From Streptomyces sp. XY006 (GTDB taxonomy: Bacteria; Actinomycetota; Actinomycetes; Streptomycetales; Streptomycetaceae), in the NCBI RefSeq assembly GCF_002237655.1, contig NZ_NOKT01000009.1:62001-126000 (forward strand): a DNA stretch of 64,000 bases, written 5' to 3'. The translations under genes and the position numbers were made by a program. Positions 27,146 to 37,297 of this stretch are shown here, piece after piece (position 1 is the stretch's first letter; each line of letters opens with the position of its first letter). The notes below the pieces were generated by a model. The model ran no database searches, was not told the origin of the DNA, and saw only the letters and a program-made list of their open reading frames with translations.

Positions 27146-28236
27146 CCTTCCAGGACGAGTTCACGTACGAGACGCGGCCCGTGCGGGTCGTGTTCCGGCC
27201 CGGCTCGGCCGTCACCGCCACCCCGGACGAGGCGGCCCGGCTCGGCCTCGGACGGCTGCTCGTGGTGTGCGGCAGCCGCGGCGAGCGGGTCGCCCGTACG
27301 GTCGCCGAGGCGCTCGGCGACCGCTGCGCCGGAGTGCACGCCGAGGCGCGGATGCACGTGCCCGTCGAGGACGCCGACCGGGCCGTCGCGGCCGTGCGGG
27401 CGGCCGGGGCGGACGGCTGCGTCGCGGTCGGCGGCGGCTCCGCCATCGGGCTCGGCAAGGCGATCGCCCTGCGCACCGGGCTGCCGCTGATCGCCGTCCC
27501 GTCGACCTACTCCGGCTCCGAGATGACCCCGGTCTGGGGCCTGACCGAGCACGGCGCCAAACGCACCGGCCGCGACCCGGCCGTGCAGCCCCGCAGCGTC
27601 GTCTACGACCCCCGGCTCACCCTCTCCCTGCCCGTGGCGCTGACCGTGACCAGCGGCGTCAACGCGCTCGCGCACGCCGTGGAGGCGCTGTACGCCCCCG
27701 ACGTCTCACCGCTGGTCTCCGCCATGGCCGAGGAGGGCGTGCGGGAGATGGCCGGCGCGCTGCCCCGGCTGGCCGCGGACCCGCGGGACCTCGACGCGCG
27801 CAGCCGGGCGCTGTACGGGGCCTGGCTGTGCGGCGCCTGCCTCGGCGCGACCACCATGGGGCTGCACCACAAGCTGTGCCATGTGCTCGGCGGCACCTTC
27901 GGACTGCCGCACGCCGAGACGCACACGGTCGTCCTCCCGTACGCCCTCGCCTACAACGCCCCTGCGGTTCCACGGGCGTTGACCGTGCTGCGCCGGGCGC
28001 TCGGCGCCGACGACGTGCCACGGGCCCTGTGGGAGCTGGCCGGAGGCCTCGGCGCACCCCGCTCCCTGGCCCGACTCGGCCTGACGGAGGGCGATCTGAC
28101 CCCGGCGGCGGAGCGGGTGGCGGGCGAGCCGTACGCCAACCCGCGGGAGGTGACGGCGGAGGGGGTGCGCGGTGTGCTGCGCGCGGCCTACGAGGGAGGC
28201 CCGCCCGGCTCCGGCCCGGCTCGGGGCGGAGGCTGA
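27142..28236 (+). CDS. Maleylacetate reductase
   Basis: 364 aa; ATG overlaps the dioxygenase stop (ATGA). Group III iron-type alcohol dehydrogenase fold: CVAVGGGSAIGLGKAIALRTGLPLIAVPSTYSGSEMTPVWGLTE, typical of maleylacetate reductases, then NALAHAVEALYAP and GLHHKLCHVLGGTFGLPHAETHTVVLP with metal-binding His residues. It reduces maleylacetate to 3-oxoadipate with NAD(P)H, feeding the beta-ketoadipate pathway. The gene completes a monooxygenase-dioxygenase-reductase operon. Confidence 0.9.
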   Translation: MTFQDEFTYETRPVRVVFRPGSAVTATPDEAARLGLGRLLVVCGSRGERVARTVAEALGDRCAGVHAEARMHVPVEDADRAVAAVRAAGADGCVAVGGGSAIGLGKAIALRTGLPLIAVPSTYSGSEMTPVWGLTEHGAKRTGRDPAVQPRSVVYDPRLTLSLPVALTVTSGVNALAHAVEALYAPDVSPLVSAMAEEGVREMAGALPRLAADPRDLDARSRALYGAWLCGACLGATTMGLHHKLCHVLGGTFGLPHAETHTVVLPYALAYNAPAVPRALTVLRRALGADDVPRALWELAGGLGAPRSLARLGLTEGDLTPAAERVAGEPYANPREVTAEGVRGVLRAAYEGGPPGSGPARGGG

Positions 28237-28325
28237 CGCGGCCACGGGCACGGTCATGGTCATGGTTGCGGTCGCTGTCGCTGTCGCGGACAGAAGGTGA
28301 CCGCAAGCCTTTCTACGGTCGGGGC

Positions 28326-29159
28326 ATGACCCAGACGCAGCAGATCCTTGTCACCGGCGCCACCGGAACCGTCGGCCGTCAGGTCGTCGCCGAACTCCTC
28401 GCGCGGGGCCACCGCGTACGTGCCCTCACCCGCGACGCCGCGAAGGCCGCGCTCCCGGACGGGGTGGAGGTAGTCGAGGGCGACCTGACCGAGCCGGACG
28501 GACTGGCACCGGCCCTGGAGGGCGTGACCGGCCTGCACCTGATCACGTTCGGCGGGGCCGCGTTCACCCCGCTGGAGACCGGTCCGCGGATCCTGGAACT
28601 GGCCCACGCGGCCGGTGTCGGCCGCGTCACCGTGCTGCACGGCGGCGGGCCGACCCCGCTGGAGGACGCGGTGCGCGCCGACGACGCCCTGGACTGGACG
28701 GTGCTCATGCCGGTCGAGTTCATGGCGAACGCCCTGGAGTGGGCGGACGGGATCAGGGCAGCGGGCGAGGTGCGCGAGCCGTTCGTGTCCCGGCTCAGCG
28801 CCATGGTCCACGAGGGCGACATCGGCGCCGTCGCCGCGGTCGCGCTGACCGAGGAGGGCCACGCCGGCCAGGAGTACGTGATCACCGGCCCCGAGGTGCT
28901 CACCGTCGACGACAAGGTGCGCATCCTCGCCGCCGCCGTGGGCCGGGAGATCGCCCTGGTCGAGCTGACCGAGGAGGAGGCCGTCGCGCAGTGGCGGGCC
29001 GCGTATCTGCCGGAGGACGTGATCGGCTTCCTGCTCGAGGCGTACGGCAACACGCCCGAGGTGGGCCGCACCGTCTCCGGCACCGTCGAGAAGGTCACCG
29101 GCCGCCCGGCGCGCACCTTCGGGCAGTGGGCCGCCGAACACGCCGGCGCCTTCCGGTGA
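28326..29159 (+). CDS. NmrA-like NAD(P)-binding atypical SDR protein
   Basis: 277 aa; ATG 28326, no good ribosome site, so it may be leaderless or weakly translated. Rossmann motif ILVTGATGTVGRQVVAELLARGH, then ALTRDAAKAALPDGVEVVEGDLTEPDGL, VLHGGGPTP and MPVEFMANALEW. This is the NmrA/quinone-reductase-like class, which acts as an oxidoreductase or redox sensor. The 89-bp gap from maleylacetate reductase contains short GGTCAT/TGTCGC repeats. It might reduce quinones formed from hydroxyquinol; that is inference. The second palindrome follows 9 bases after its stop. Confidence 0.78.
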   Translation: MTQTQQILVTGATGTVGRQVVAELLARGHRVRALTRDAAKAALPDGVEVVEGDLTEPDGLAPALEGVTGLHLITFGGAAFTPLETGPRILELAHAAGVGRVTVLHGGGPTPLEDAVRADDALDWTVLMPVEFMANALEWADGIRAAGEVREPFVSRLSAMVHEGDIGAVAAVALTEEGHAGQEYVITGPEVLTVDDKVRILAAAVGREIALVELTEEEAVAQWRAAYLPEDVIGFLLEAYGNTPEVGRTVSGTVEKVTGRPARTFGQWAAEHAGAFR

Positions 29160-29168
29160 CGGCCGTGA

Positions 29169-29187
29169 GTGTCTCGTATTGAGACAC
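29169..29187. promoter_or_regulatory. Palindromic operator 2 for the AcoR-type regulator
   Basis: GTGTCTCGTATTGAGACAC: perfect 7-bp arms, spacer differing by one base from the site at 24396; the six bases after it (CCGCGC) are also the same. It lies 120 bases before the YceI-family gene, which is therefore a likely member of the same regulon. Confidence 0.75.
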
Positions 29188-29307
29188 CCGCGCGCCGCCC
29201 AGGCGCATCAAGATCGACAGGGGGGGTGTGACCGCAGCAAGGTGCGGCCTTCGGCGAGCGCTGCGTCGCCGCCGGGCGGCCGCACACCCCGAAGAAAGGT
29301 GAACCAC

Positions 29308-30222
29308 ATGGCCCTCGCACTGCTCCGGCGCCGGTGGCTCAAAGGCACCTCCGCCGCAGCGGCGGGCCTCGCCGTCCCCCTCCCGAACGGTGCCGGTGCC
29401 GTCGCCCGCGAGGTCGTCGACCCGATGGGCGCGCCCCTGGCGGGCGCGGACGTCACCGTCACCGCCCTGGACACCCACCGGGTGGCCGCCCGTGGCACGA
29501 CCGACCCGTACGGCTACTTCCTCGCGGCCCTGCCGCCCGCCCGGTACAGCCTGCTGATCTCGGCGGAGGGCCTGCGGCCGCACCGCGAGACGATCGAGAT
29601 CGCGCCCGACGCCTCGACGCCCACCGAGCGGGTCTGGCTGCAGCCGGCCGAGGCCCTCCAGCTGCCGGCCCCCGGCACCTGGCTCTTCGACCCGCCGCAC
29701 ACCGCGATCCGGTTCATCGCCAAGCACGTCGGAATGGCCCATGTGCACGGCCGTTTCGAGCGCTTCGACGGCGGCATCCAAGTCGCCCAGGACATGGCCG
29801 ACTCGCGGGTGCGGGTCCGCATCGACGCCGGCAGCATCACCACCGGCAACACCACGCGCGACAACCACCTGCGCTCCGCCGACTTCCTGGACGTCGAACG
29901 CTTCCCGTACATCGACTTCACGAGCACGCGCTTCGCCTACCGCGGCGGCAGCAAGTGGTCGCTGCTGGGCACCCTCACGATGCACGGCGTCAGCCGCTCG
30001 GTGTCGCTGGACACGACCTACCTGGGCACGGTGAACGGCGGCTACGGCCAGGAACTGCGCTGCGCGGCCCTCGCCACGGCCGAACTGCACCGCGAGGACT
30101 ACACGTTGAACTGGCGCTCGATGCTGGCCCGCGGCATCGCCGTGGTCGGCCCGACCGTACAACTGGAACTGGACGTCCAGGCGATGTACCGCACCCACGA
30201 CACCCCGACCCCGCCGGAATAG
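29308..30222 (+). CDS. YceI-family protein with N-terminal carboxypeptidase-regulatory-like domain
   Basis: 304 aa; ATG with GAAAGGTG upstream. The first ~30 residues (LRRRWLKGTSAAAAGLAVPL) look like a poor signal or anchor. Residues ~32-115 form a Cna-B/carboxypeptidase-regulatory-like beta-sandwich (VDPMGAPLAGADVTVTALD, DPYGYFLAALPPARYSLLIS). From GTWLFDPPHTAIRFIAKHVGMAHVHGRF the YceI lipocalin-like barrel runs to the end (TTRDNHLRSADFLDVERFPYIDF). YceI proteins bind isoprenoid-type lipids or quinones. The upstream palindrome links it to the hydroxyquinol operon, suggesting a quinone- or aromatic-binding role. Confidence 0.82.
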   Translation: MALALLRRRWLKGTSAAAAGLAVPLPNGAGAVAREVVDPMGAPLAGADVTVTALDTHRVAARGTTDPYGYFLAALPPARYSLLISAEGLRPHRETIEIAPDASTPTERVWLQPAEALQLPAPGTWLFDPPHTAIRFIAKHVGMAHVHGRFERFDGGIQVAQDMADSRVRVRIDAGSITTGNTTRDNHLRSADFLDVERFPYIDFTSTRFAYRGGSKWSLLGTLTMHGVSRSVSLDTTYLGTVNGGYGQELRCAALATAELHREDYTLNWRSMLARGIAVVGPTVQLELDVQAMYRTHDTPTPPE

Positions 30223-30290
30223 GCGTTTCGACTCGGCGTGGCGTGACGGAGGGCCCGCACGGGAGCACCGGGCGGGCGCCTCGTCGCGAG

Positions 30291-30317
30291 TAGTCATAGC
30301 GCTGTAGTCATAGCGCC
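30291..30317 (+). repeat. Direct repeat upstream of the coiled-coil gene
   Basis: TAGTCATAGCGC occurs at 30291-30302 and again at 30305-30316, 14 bp apart, about 90 bases before the GTG start at 30403. It may be a regulatory site. Nothing else is recognisable in 30223-30402. Confidence 0.55.
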
Positions 30318-30402
30318 GCACTTCTGATCAAATCGCGACCTTGCAGACAAGTCGCCACCGCACGACCCTTTCAAGGTCACCAGTGACCGCAAGGGGGGAA
30401 GC

Positions 30403-31164
30403 GTGCCGTTCGGCATGGGAAACCGGGTTCGGCTTCAGCAAGTCATCGACCAGCTTGGGAAGCTCGCCACCGACCTTGCCGCCGTCAAGCAGCAGGTAGC
30501 CGACCAGCAGCACATCATCGACCAGATCCGCCAAGACACCAGCGCCGCCATGACCAGCGGACCTCTCGCCGGCATCGGCAGTGAACTCGTCGCCATCCGC
30601 GGAGCCATCACACAACTCGACAACCGACTCCAGGCCGAGGCCGTGGCCGTCAGCCCGTCGGAGACCCCGACGGACACGGCAAGCCCGGAGCCCGAGGCCA
30701 AGAGGCCACAGGCAGCACCGGATCCGGAACCGGCCGAACTCGCGCCTCAGTCGGTCAGCGAACCGGGCATCGTTCCGGAGCCCGACAAGGAAACCCTTCA
30801 GGCCGCGGCCGGTATCTCCGCCGCCACCCTCCACGCCCACCGCGACACCTGGGAATTCCTCGTCAAGCACGCCGGCACCGACCAGCACTTCCACCTCCCG
30901 GCCGGCGTCCAGGACACAGAGGGCACGATCCTTGTCAGGGTTTCCGGGCCCAGCCTCGTCGCCGCCCTGACCAGCCTCCACCGGGTCAGCCACACCGCCG
31001 CCGACCCGGGCACTCGCGCTATCGCCGCCCACCTCCACGAGCGACTCACCAAGACCGTGCAAGAGATCCGCACTCGCCGCCACCGCGGCAACGGAGCCGA
31101 CCCGGTCCGCATCGTCATCGACGACCGTCCCGCGGCGAACAGCATGGACGACAGCGCGCAGTGA
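30403..31164 (+). CDS. Hypothetical protein with N-terminal coiled coil
   Basis: 253 aa; GTG start with AAGGGGGGAAG upstream. Residues ~8-80 are heptad-like (LQQVIDQLGKLATDLAAVKQQVADQQHIIDQI), followed by a Pro/Glu-rich linker (~85-130) and a C-terminal alpha/beta region (LHAHRDTWEFLVKHAGTDQHFHLP ... LHRVSHTAADPGTRAIAAHLHERL). I recognise no family. Its Gln/Asp/Lys-rich composition is slightly less biased than its neighbours. The two-part layout suggests a scaffold or oligomeric regulator, but no partner is visible. A weak 7-bp hairpin (31171-31177 with 31198-31204) follows. Confidence 0.7.
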   Translation: MPFGMGNRVRLQQVIDQLGKLATDLAAVKQQVADQQHIIDQIRQDTSAAMTSGPLAGIGSELVAIRGAITQLDNRLQAEAVAVSPSETPTDTASPEPEAKRPQAAPDPEPAELAPQSVSEPGIVPEPDKETLQAAAGISAATLHAHRDTWEFLVKHAGTDQHFHLPAGVQDTEGTILVRVSGPSLVAALTSLHRVSHTAADPGTRAIAAHLHERLTKTVQEIRTRRHRGNGADPVRIVIDDRPAANSMDDSAQ

Positions 31165-31265
31165 CACCACGGAGCCCTCGGCCGCTGAAGTGGACGGGGG
31201 CTCCGGCAAAAGAATAGGGTTGGCGGCGTCGGTCGCACCGGCTCAGGTCACGCCGGAATAATTCC

Positions 31266-31295
31266 TGGCGCCGTCCTTTCCCGTCTCCCTACACT
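31266..31295 (+). promoter_or_regulatory. Candidate promoter of the EF-G paralogue leader
   Basis: TGGCGC (31266-31271) and TACACT (31290-31295) are 18 bases apart and could be -35 and -10 elements; an AT-rich GGAATAATTCC (31254-31264) abuts them upstream. This resembles the layout of WhiB7-dependent promoters. Only a resemblance by eye. Confidence 0.4.
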
Positions 31296-31362
31296 CACGC
31301 ATGTATCCGCCCCGCCCACGACCCGGGCGGTGCGTCGGCGTGACGAATGAGGGGAGACGGCC

Positions 31363-31461
31363 GTGCGTGATCACAGCGCTGCCGCCGTCGCCCTCCCGCG
31401 CTACGAGGTGATCCTCGTGTCTTCGTCCCTCCGGTGCGCGCTGCGCGGCGGCACCGGCTGA
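31363..31461 (+). CDS. Candidate 32-aa leader peptide upstream of the EF-G paralogue
   Basis: GTG start preceded by GAGGGGAG with 7-8 base spacing. The peptide begins MRDHSAAAVALPRYEV and ends VSSSLRCALRGGTG, closing at TGA 31459-31461, 121 bases before the main start. Its final codons overlap a hairpin (CCGGTGC at 31431 with GCACCGG at 31451). A translated leader with internal structure upstream of a translation factor suggests ribosome-dependent attenuation. No family is known to me, and the peptide is inferred only from its start signals and position. Confidence 0.5.
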   Translation: MRDHSAAAVALPRYEVILVSSSLRCALRGGTG

Positions 31462-31582
31462 CCGGGACGAACTCCAGGCATCGCTTGTTTATCTGACTTG
31501 CCGTCGGGTCTGCCTGACCGCTCTTTCGCTTTCCCGGTAATCGCGCCGCCCCTTTCCCGATCGCATCGAAAGGCCCCGGGCC

Positions 31583-33622
31583 GTGCGTATCACCCAGAAC
31601 TCGCTCGCCGTCGTCCGCAATCTCGGCATCCTCGCCCATGTCGACGCCGGCAAGACCACCGTCACCGAACGGATCCTGTTCGCCACCGGAACCACGCACA
31701 AGCGCGGCGAGGTGCACGACGGTACGACCGTCACGGACTTCGACCCGCAGGAGCGCGACCGCGGGATCACCATCTTCGCCGCGGCCGTGAGCTGCGCCTG
31801 GGACGGTCACCGGATCAACCTCATCGACACCCCCGGGCACGTCGACTTCGCCGACGAGGTGGAGCGCGCGCTGCGTGTGCTCGACGGCGCCGTCGCCGTG
31901 TTCGACGCGGTGGCCGGGGTGGAGCCGCAGAGCGAGTCGGTGTGGCGGCAGGCGGACCGGCACGGCGTGCCGAGAATCGCGTTCGTCAACAAGATGGACC
32001 GGGCCGGCGCCGACCTCGACGCGGCCGTGGCGTCCATCCGGGAGCGGCTGCACCCGGCGCCGCTGCCCGTCCAGCTGCCGATCGGCGCGGAGGACGCCTT
32101 CACCGGCGTCGTCGACCTCGTCCGCATGCGCGCGCTGCTGTGGAGCGACGGGGACACGCCGGACGACCTGCCGGTGCCGGACGGACTGCGGGACGAGGCC
32201 CTCGCCCGCCGCCGGGCCCTGGAGGAGGCGGTGGCGGAGCTGCACCCGGGCGCCCTGGAGGAGTTCTGCGCCACGGGGGCGCTCGCGGAGCGGACTCTCG
32301 CTGCCGCGCTCGGGGACCTGACCCGCAGCGGGGACGGCGTGGTCGTGCTGTGCGGCTCCGCCTACCGCAACCGCGGGATCGAACCGCTGCTCGACGCCGT
32401 CGTGGCGTGGCTGCCGTCGCCGCTGGACGCCGAGCCGGTGCGCGGCACCCACGCCGGTGCCGAGCAGCGGCGGCCCGCCGATCCGGCGGCGCCGCCGGTC
32501 GCCCTCGCGTTCAAGGTGCAGGCCACCGCGACCGGCCGGCTGACGTATCTGCGGATCTACTCGGGGACGATCGGAAAGGGGGACACGCTGTGGGACGCGA
32601 CCGCGGGCCGCACCGAGCGGATCGGCCGGATCCTGCGCGTGCAGGCCGACCGGCACGCACCGCTGGAGCGCGCCGTCGCCGGGGACATCGTCGCCGTCGT
32701 CGGGCTGAAGTCCGCCCGTGCCGGTTCGACCCTGTGTGCCCCGGACGCGCCGGTGCTGCTGGAGCCGCCCGGGGTGCCCGAGCCGGTGGTGTCGGTCGCC
32801 GTCGAGGCCCGCCGGGCCGGCGACACCGAGCGGCTGGCGTCGGGGCTGGCGCGACTGGCCGAGGAGGACCCCTCGCTGCTCGCGCGCACCGACCCGGAGA
32901 CCGGGCAGACCGTGCTGTCCGGCATGGGGGAGCTGCACCTGGAGGTGGCGGTGGAGAAGCTCCGCCGTGACCTCGCCCTGGAGGTCACCGTCGGCCGTCC
33001 CCGGGTGAGTCACCGCGAGACCGTCGGCCGGGGCGTGACCGGACTGGTGTACCGGCACGTCAAACAGGACGGCGGTGCCGGGCAGTTCGCCCATGTCGTG
33101 CTCGACGTGGAGCCGTACGACGGTGGCTTCGCGTTCCGCTCGGCCGTGGTCGGCGGGCGCGTGCCGCAGGAGTACGTGCGGGCGGTCGAGGCCGGCTGCC
33201 GGGACGCACTCGCCGAGGGGCCGCTCGGCGGGCACCCGGTGACCGGTCTGCGCGTCACGCTCACCGACGGGGCGACCCACGTGAAGGACTCGTCTGACAC
33301 GGCGTTCCGCACGGCCGGCCGGCTCGGACTGCGGGAGGCCCTGCGCGGCTGCGCGATGGTCCTGCTGGAGCCGGTCGCCGAGGTCACCGTCACGGTGTCG
33401 GAGGACGCGGTCGGCGGTGTGCTCGGCGACCTCGCCGCCCGGCGCGGGCGGGTGTCCGGCTCGGTCACCCGGGCGGGTGTCGCGGTCGTCACCGCGACCG
33501 TGCCGCTGGCCGAACTGTTCGGCTGGGCGACCCGGTTGCGCAGCCGCACGCAGGGCCGCGGCACGTTCACGACCCGGCCCGCCGGCTACGCGCCGGCACC
33601 GGCGCCCACGGCCGTGCGGTAG
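31583..33622 (+). CDS. Elongation factor G paralogue (EF-G-like translational GTPase)
   Basis: 679 aa; GTG with AAAGG upstream. G domain: G1 [10 protein letters not shown]3 DTPGHVDF, G4 NKMD ([11 protein letters not shown]). Domain II at about 300-385, domain IV with [14 protein letters not shown] and domain V ending [20 protein letters not shown], all in EF-G form. It is a little shorter than housekeeping EF-G (about 705 aa) and stands alone, without rpsL/rpsG/tuf, so it is the second EF-G type found in streptomycetes (fusB-like) or a ribosomal-protection relative. The candidate leader suggests induction by ribosome stalling. Followed by a perfect terminator. Confidence 0.85.
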   Translation: MRITQNSLAVVRNLGILAHVDAGKTTVTERILFATGTTHKRGEVHDGTTVTDFDPQERDRGITIFAAAVSCAWDGHRINLIDTPGHVDFADEVERALRVLDGAVAVFDAVAGVEPQSESVWRQADRHGVPRIAFVNKMDRAGADLDAAVASIRERLHPAPLPVQLPIGAEDAFTGVVDLVRMRALLWSDGDTPDDLPVPDGLRDEALARRRALEEAVAELHPGALEEFCATGALAERTLAAALGDLTRSGDGVVVLCGSAYRNRGIEPLLDAVVAWLPSPLDAEPVRGTHAGAEQRRPADPAAPPVALAFKVQATATGRLTYLRIYSGTIGKGDTLWDATAGRTERIGRILRVQADRHAPLERAVAGDIVAVVGLKSARAGSTLCAPDAPVLLEPPGVPEPVVSVAVEARRAGDTERLASGLARLAEEDPSLLARTDPETGQTVLSGMGELHLEVAVEKLRRDLALEVTVGRPRVSHRETVGRGVTGLVYRHVKQDGGAGQFAHVVLDVEPYDGGFAFRSAVVGGRVPQEYVRAVEAGCRDALAEGPLGGHPVTGLRVTLTDGATHVKDSSDTAFRTAGRLGLREALRGCAMVLLEPVAEVTVTVSEDAVGGVLGDLAARRGRVSGSVTRAGVAVVTATVPLAELFGWATRLRSRTQGRGTFTTRPAGYAPAPAPTAVR

Positions 33623-33626
33623 GGCC

Positions 33627-33670
33627 CGGGCCGGCCTCTTCCCTCCGAGCGGAGGGAAGAGGCCGGCCCG
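33627..33670 (+). terminator. Terminator of the EF-G paralogue gene
   Basis: Perfect 20-bp stem (left arm CGGGCCGGCCTCTTCCCTCC) with GAGC loop, beginning 5 bases after the stop. Confidence 0.9.
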
Positions 33671-33687
33671 TACCAGGGGATGCCCCC

Positions 33688-33822
33688 CGTTCCTGCGGAC
33701 GCCGGTCCGTTCCTGCGGGTGGTGCCAGTGGGGACCCGTTCTCGCGGGTGGTGCCGGCCGGGACCCGTTTCTACGGGTGGTGCCGGTGGGGACCCGTTCT
33801 CACGGGTGGTGCCGGTCGGTTC
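33688..33822. repeat. 29-bp minisatellite between convergent genes
   Basis: Units containing CGGGTGGTGCCGGTGGGGAC recur with exact 29-bp spacing (GGGTGGTGCC at 33717, 33746, 33775, 33804) with a degenerate copy before. Not a multiple of three and not in a gene. Confidence 0.85.
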
Positions 33823-33840
33823 CTACACCTGCCGGCCCGT

Positions 33841-33900
33841 CCCACAGGCACCCGCCCGTTCCACAGGCACCCGCCCGTTCCACAGGCATCCGCCCGTTCC
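33841..33900. repeat. 19-bp tandem repeat next to the 29-bp array
   Basis: CACAGGCACCCGCCCGTTC recurs at 33843, 33862 and 33881, 19 bp apart, one copy with a C-to-T change. It ends 19 bases before the stop of the GH55 gene. Confidence 0.85.
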
Positions 33901-33919
33901 CCCAGCCGCCCGCCCGTCC

Positions 33920-35722
<1,803 letters not shown>

Positions 35723-35765
35723 GGGGCGGCTCTCCTGGTTCAGGAAGTGAACGGTGTGGGGTGCG

Positions 35766-35777
35766 GGGAGCGCTCTC
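35766..35777. promoter_or_regulatory. LacI/CebR-like operator upstream of the GH55 gene
   Basis: GGGAGCGCTCTC, with palindromic core GAGCGCTC, 44 bases before the GH55 start; 11 of 14 positions agree with the CebR box TGGGAGCGCTCCCA as I remember it. No LacI gene lies in the window. Confidence 0.5.
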
Positions 35778-35853
35778 TCGCCGCTGAATAGTTCATGCGT
35801 GGAACAGATGCGTCAAGGGGTGCGGCGAGAGTTCGGAGAGTGCGTCGAAACCC

Positions 35854-35882
35854 TTGACGTGTCCGCCTTCCACGGATTAACT
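35854..35882 (+). promoter_or_regulatory. Candidate promoter of the sugar ABC importer operon
   Basis: TTGACG (35854) and TTAACT (35877) are 17 bases apart, within an AT-rich patch in the 253-bp divergent region, about 95 bases before the binding-protein start. Confidence 0.5.
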
Positions 35883-35975
35883 CACGTCCTAAATTAAGCC
35901 ATGACGGCTCCCTCCCGGCGGGGGAGCACGGTCTGGGGGGCGAACTCCCGTCCTCCCGGAAGGGACACGAGCAGC

Positions 35976-37292
35976 ATGCGCAGTACCCGAGCCGCGGCAG
36001 CCGGCGCCGTCACCCTGTCACTCGTCCTCGCGGCCTCGGCCTGCGGAGGTGGCTCCGCCACCGGCGGCGGGTCCGACGACTCGCCCAAGACGCTGACGTA
36101 CTGGGCCTCCAACCAGGGCGCCAGCATCGAGATCGACAAGAAGGTCCTCCAGCCCGAACTCGACAAGTTCGAGAAGCAGACCGGGATCAAGGTGAAGCTG
36201 GAGGTCGTGCCCTGGTCGGACCTGCTCAACCGGATCCTCACCGCCACCACCTCCGGACAGGGCCCGGACGTGCTGAACATCGGCAACACCTGGAGCGCCT
36301 CGCTCCAGGCCACGGGCGCCCTGCTGCCCTGGGACGCGAAGAACTTCGACAAGATCGGCGGCAGGGACCGCTTCGTCGACTCGGCGCTCGGCTCCACCGG
36401 CGCCCAGGGCGAGGACCCGGCCGCGGTGCCGCTGTACTCGATGGCGTACGCGCTCTACTACAACAAGAAGATGTTCGCCGAGGCGGGCGTCTCCAAGCCC
36501 CCGGCCACCTGGGACGAGCTGGTCGCGACCGGGAAGAAGGTCTCCAAGGACGGCAAGTGGGGCCTGGGGGCCGAGGGTTCGAACGCGTCCGAGAACATCC
36601 ACCACGCCTATGTCTTCGCCAAGCAGCACGGCGCCGACTTCTTCACCGCCGACGGCAAGCCGGACTTCACGGGTGACGCGACGGTCGCCGCGGTCAAGCA
36701 GTACGTCGACCTGATGGCCAAGGACAAGGTCATCGCGCCCGGCAACGCCGAGTACGCGCAGAACCAGTCGGTCAGCGACTTCGCCAAGGGCAAGACGGCG
36801 ATGCTGCTGTGGCAGTCCGCCTCCGCCAACCTCAAGTCCCAGGGCATGAGCGAGGACGACTACGGCGTCGCGCCCGTGCCCGTCCAGTCCGGCACCCCCG
36901 GCACCGGCAAGCAGGTCAACTCGATGGTGGCGGGCATCAACCTCGCCGTCTTCAAGAACACCGACAACCTCGACGGCGCCACCAAGTTCGTGAAGTTCAT
37001 GACCAGCGACGACGAGCAGAAGATCCTCAACAAGGCCTACAGCTCGATCCCGCCGGTCAAGACCGCCCAGTCGGACGCCGCGTTCGCCAGCCCGGCCAAC
37101 GCCGTCCTGAAGGACACCCTCGCCCAGAGCGCCGTCGCGCTGCCGCAGGTCGCCGACGAGTCACAGTTCGAGACGGCCGTCGGCACGGCGATCAAGGACC
37201 TGTTCGCCGACGCGGCCGCCGGACGCGCGGTCACCACCGCCTCGGTCAAGGCGGCCCTGGAGAAGGCCCAGCAGCAGATGCCGGCGGCCTGA
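35976..37292 (+). CDS. ABC transporter sugar-binding lipoprotein
   Basis: 438 aa from ATG 35976 with GGAAGGGA upstream; the open frame continues further 5' without a good start. A lipoprotein signal ends in LAASAC with Cys23 as the lipidation site. The mature domain is a class of extracellular solute-binding protein family 1: LTYWASNQGASIEIDKKVLQPELDKFEKQTG, GPDVLNIGNTWSASL, YNKKMFAEAGVSKPPATWDEL. It captures an oligosaccharide for the following permeases. The GH55, GH1 and GH16 genes around it point to laminari-oligosaccharides or other beta-glucosides. Confidence 0.88.
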   Translation: MRSTRAAAAGAVTLSLVLAASACGGGSATGGGSDDSPKTLTYWASNQGASIEIDKKVLQPELDKFEKQTGIKVKLEVVPWSDLLNRILTATTSGQGPDVLNIGNTWSASLQATGALLPWDAKNFDKIGGRDRFVDSALGSTGAQGEDPAAVPLYSMAYALYYNKKMFAEAGVSKPPATWDELVATGKKVSKDGKWGLGAEGSNASENIHHAYVFAKQHGADFFTADGKPDFTGDATVAAVKQYVDLMAKDKVIAPGNAEYAQNQSVSDFAKGKTAMLLWQSASANLKSQGMSEDDYGVAPVPVQSGTPGTGKQVNSMVAGINLAVFKNTDNLDGATKFVKFMTSDDEQKILNKAYSSIPPVKTAQSDAAFASPANAVLKDTLAQSAVALPQVADESQFETAVGTAIKDLFADAAAGRAVTTASVKAALEKAQQQMPAA

Positions 37293-37297
37293 ACGAC

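Noticed and set aside
29225..29280. Riboswitch or RNA gene in the leader of the YceI gene
   Set aside because: GTGCGGCC and GGCCGCAC arms can pair, but nothing matches a known riboswitch and the region is short.
31295..33280. 661-codon minus-strand frame opposite the EF-G paralogue
   Set aside because: No motifs; the plus strand has all GTPase signatures.
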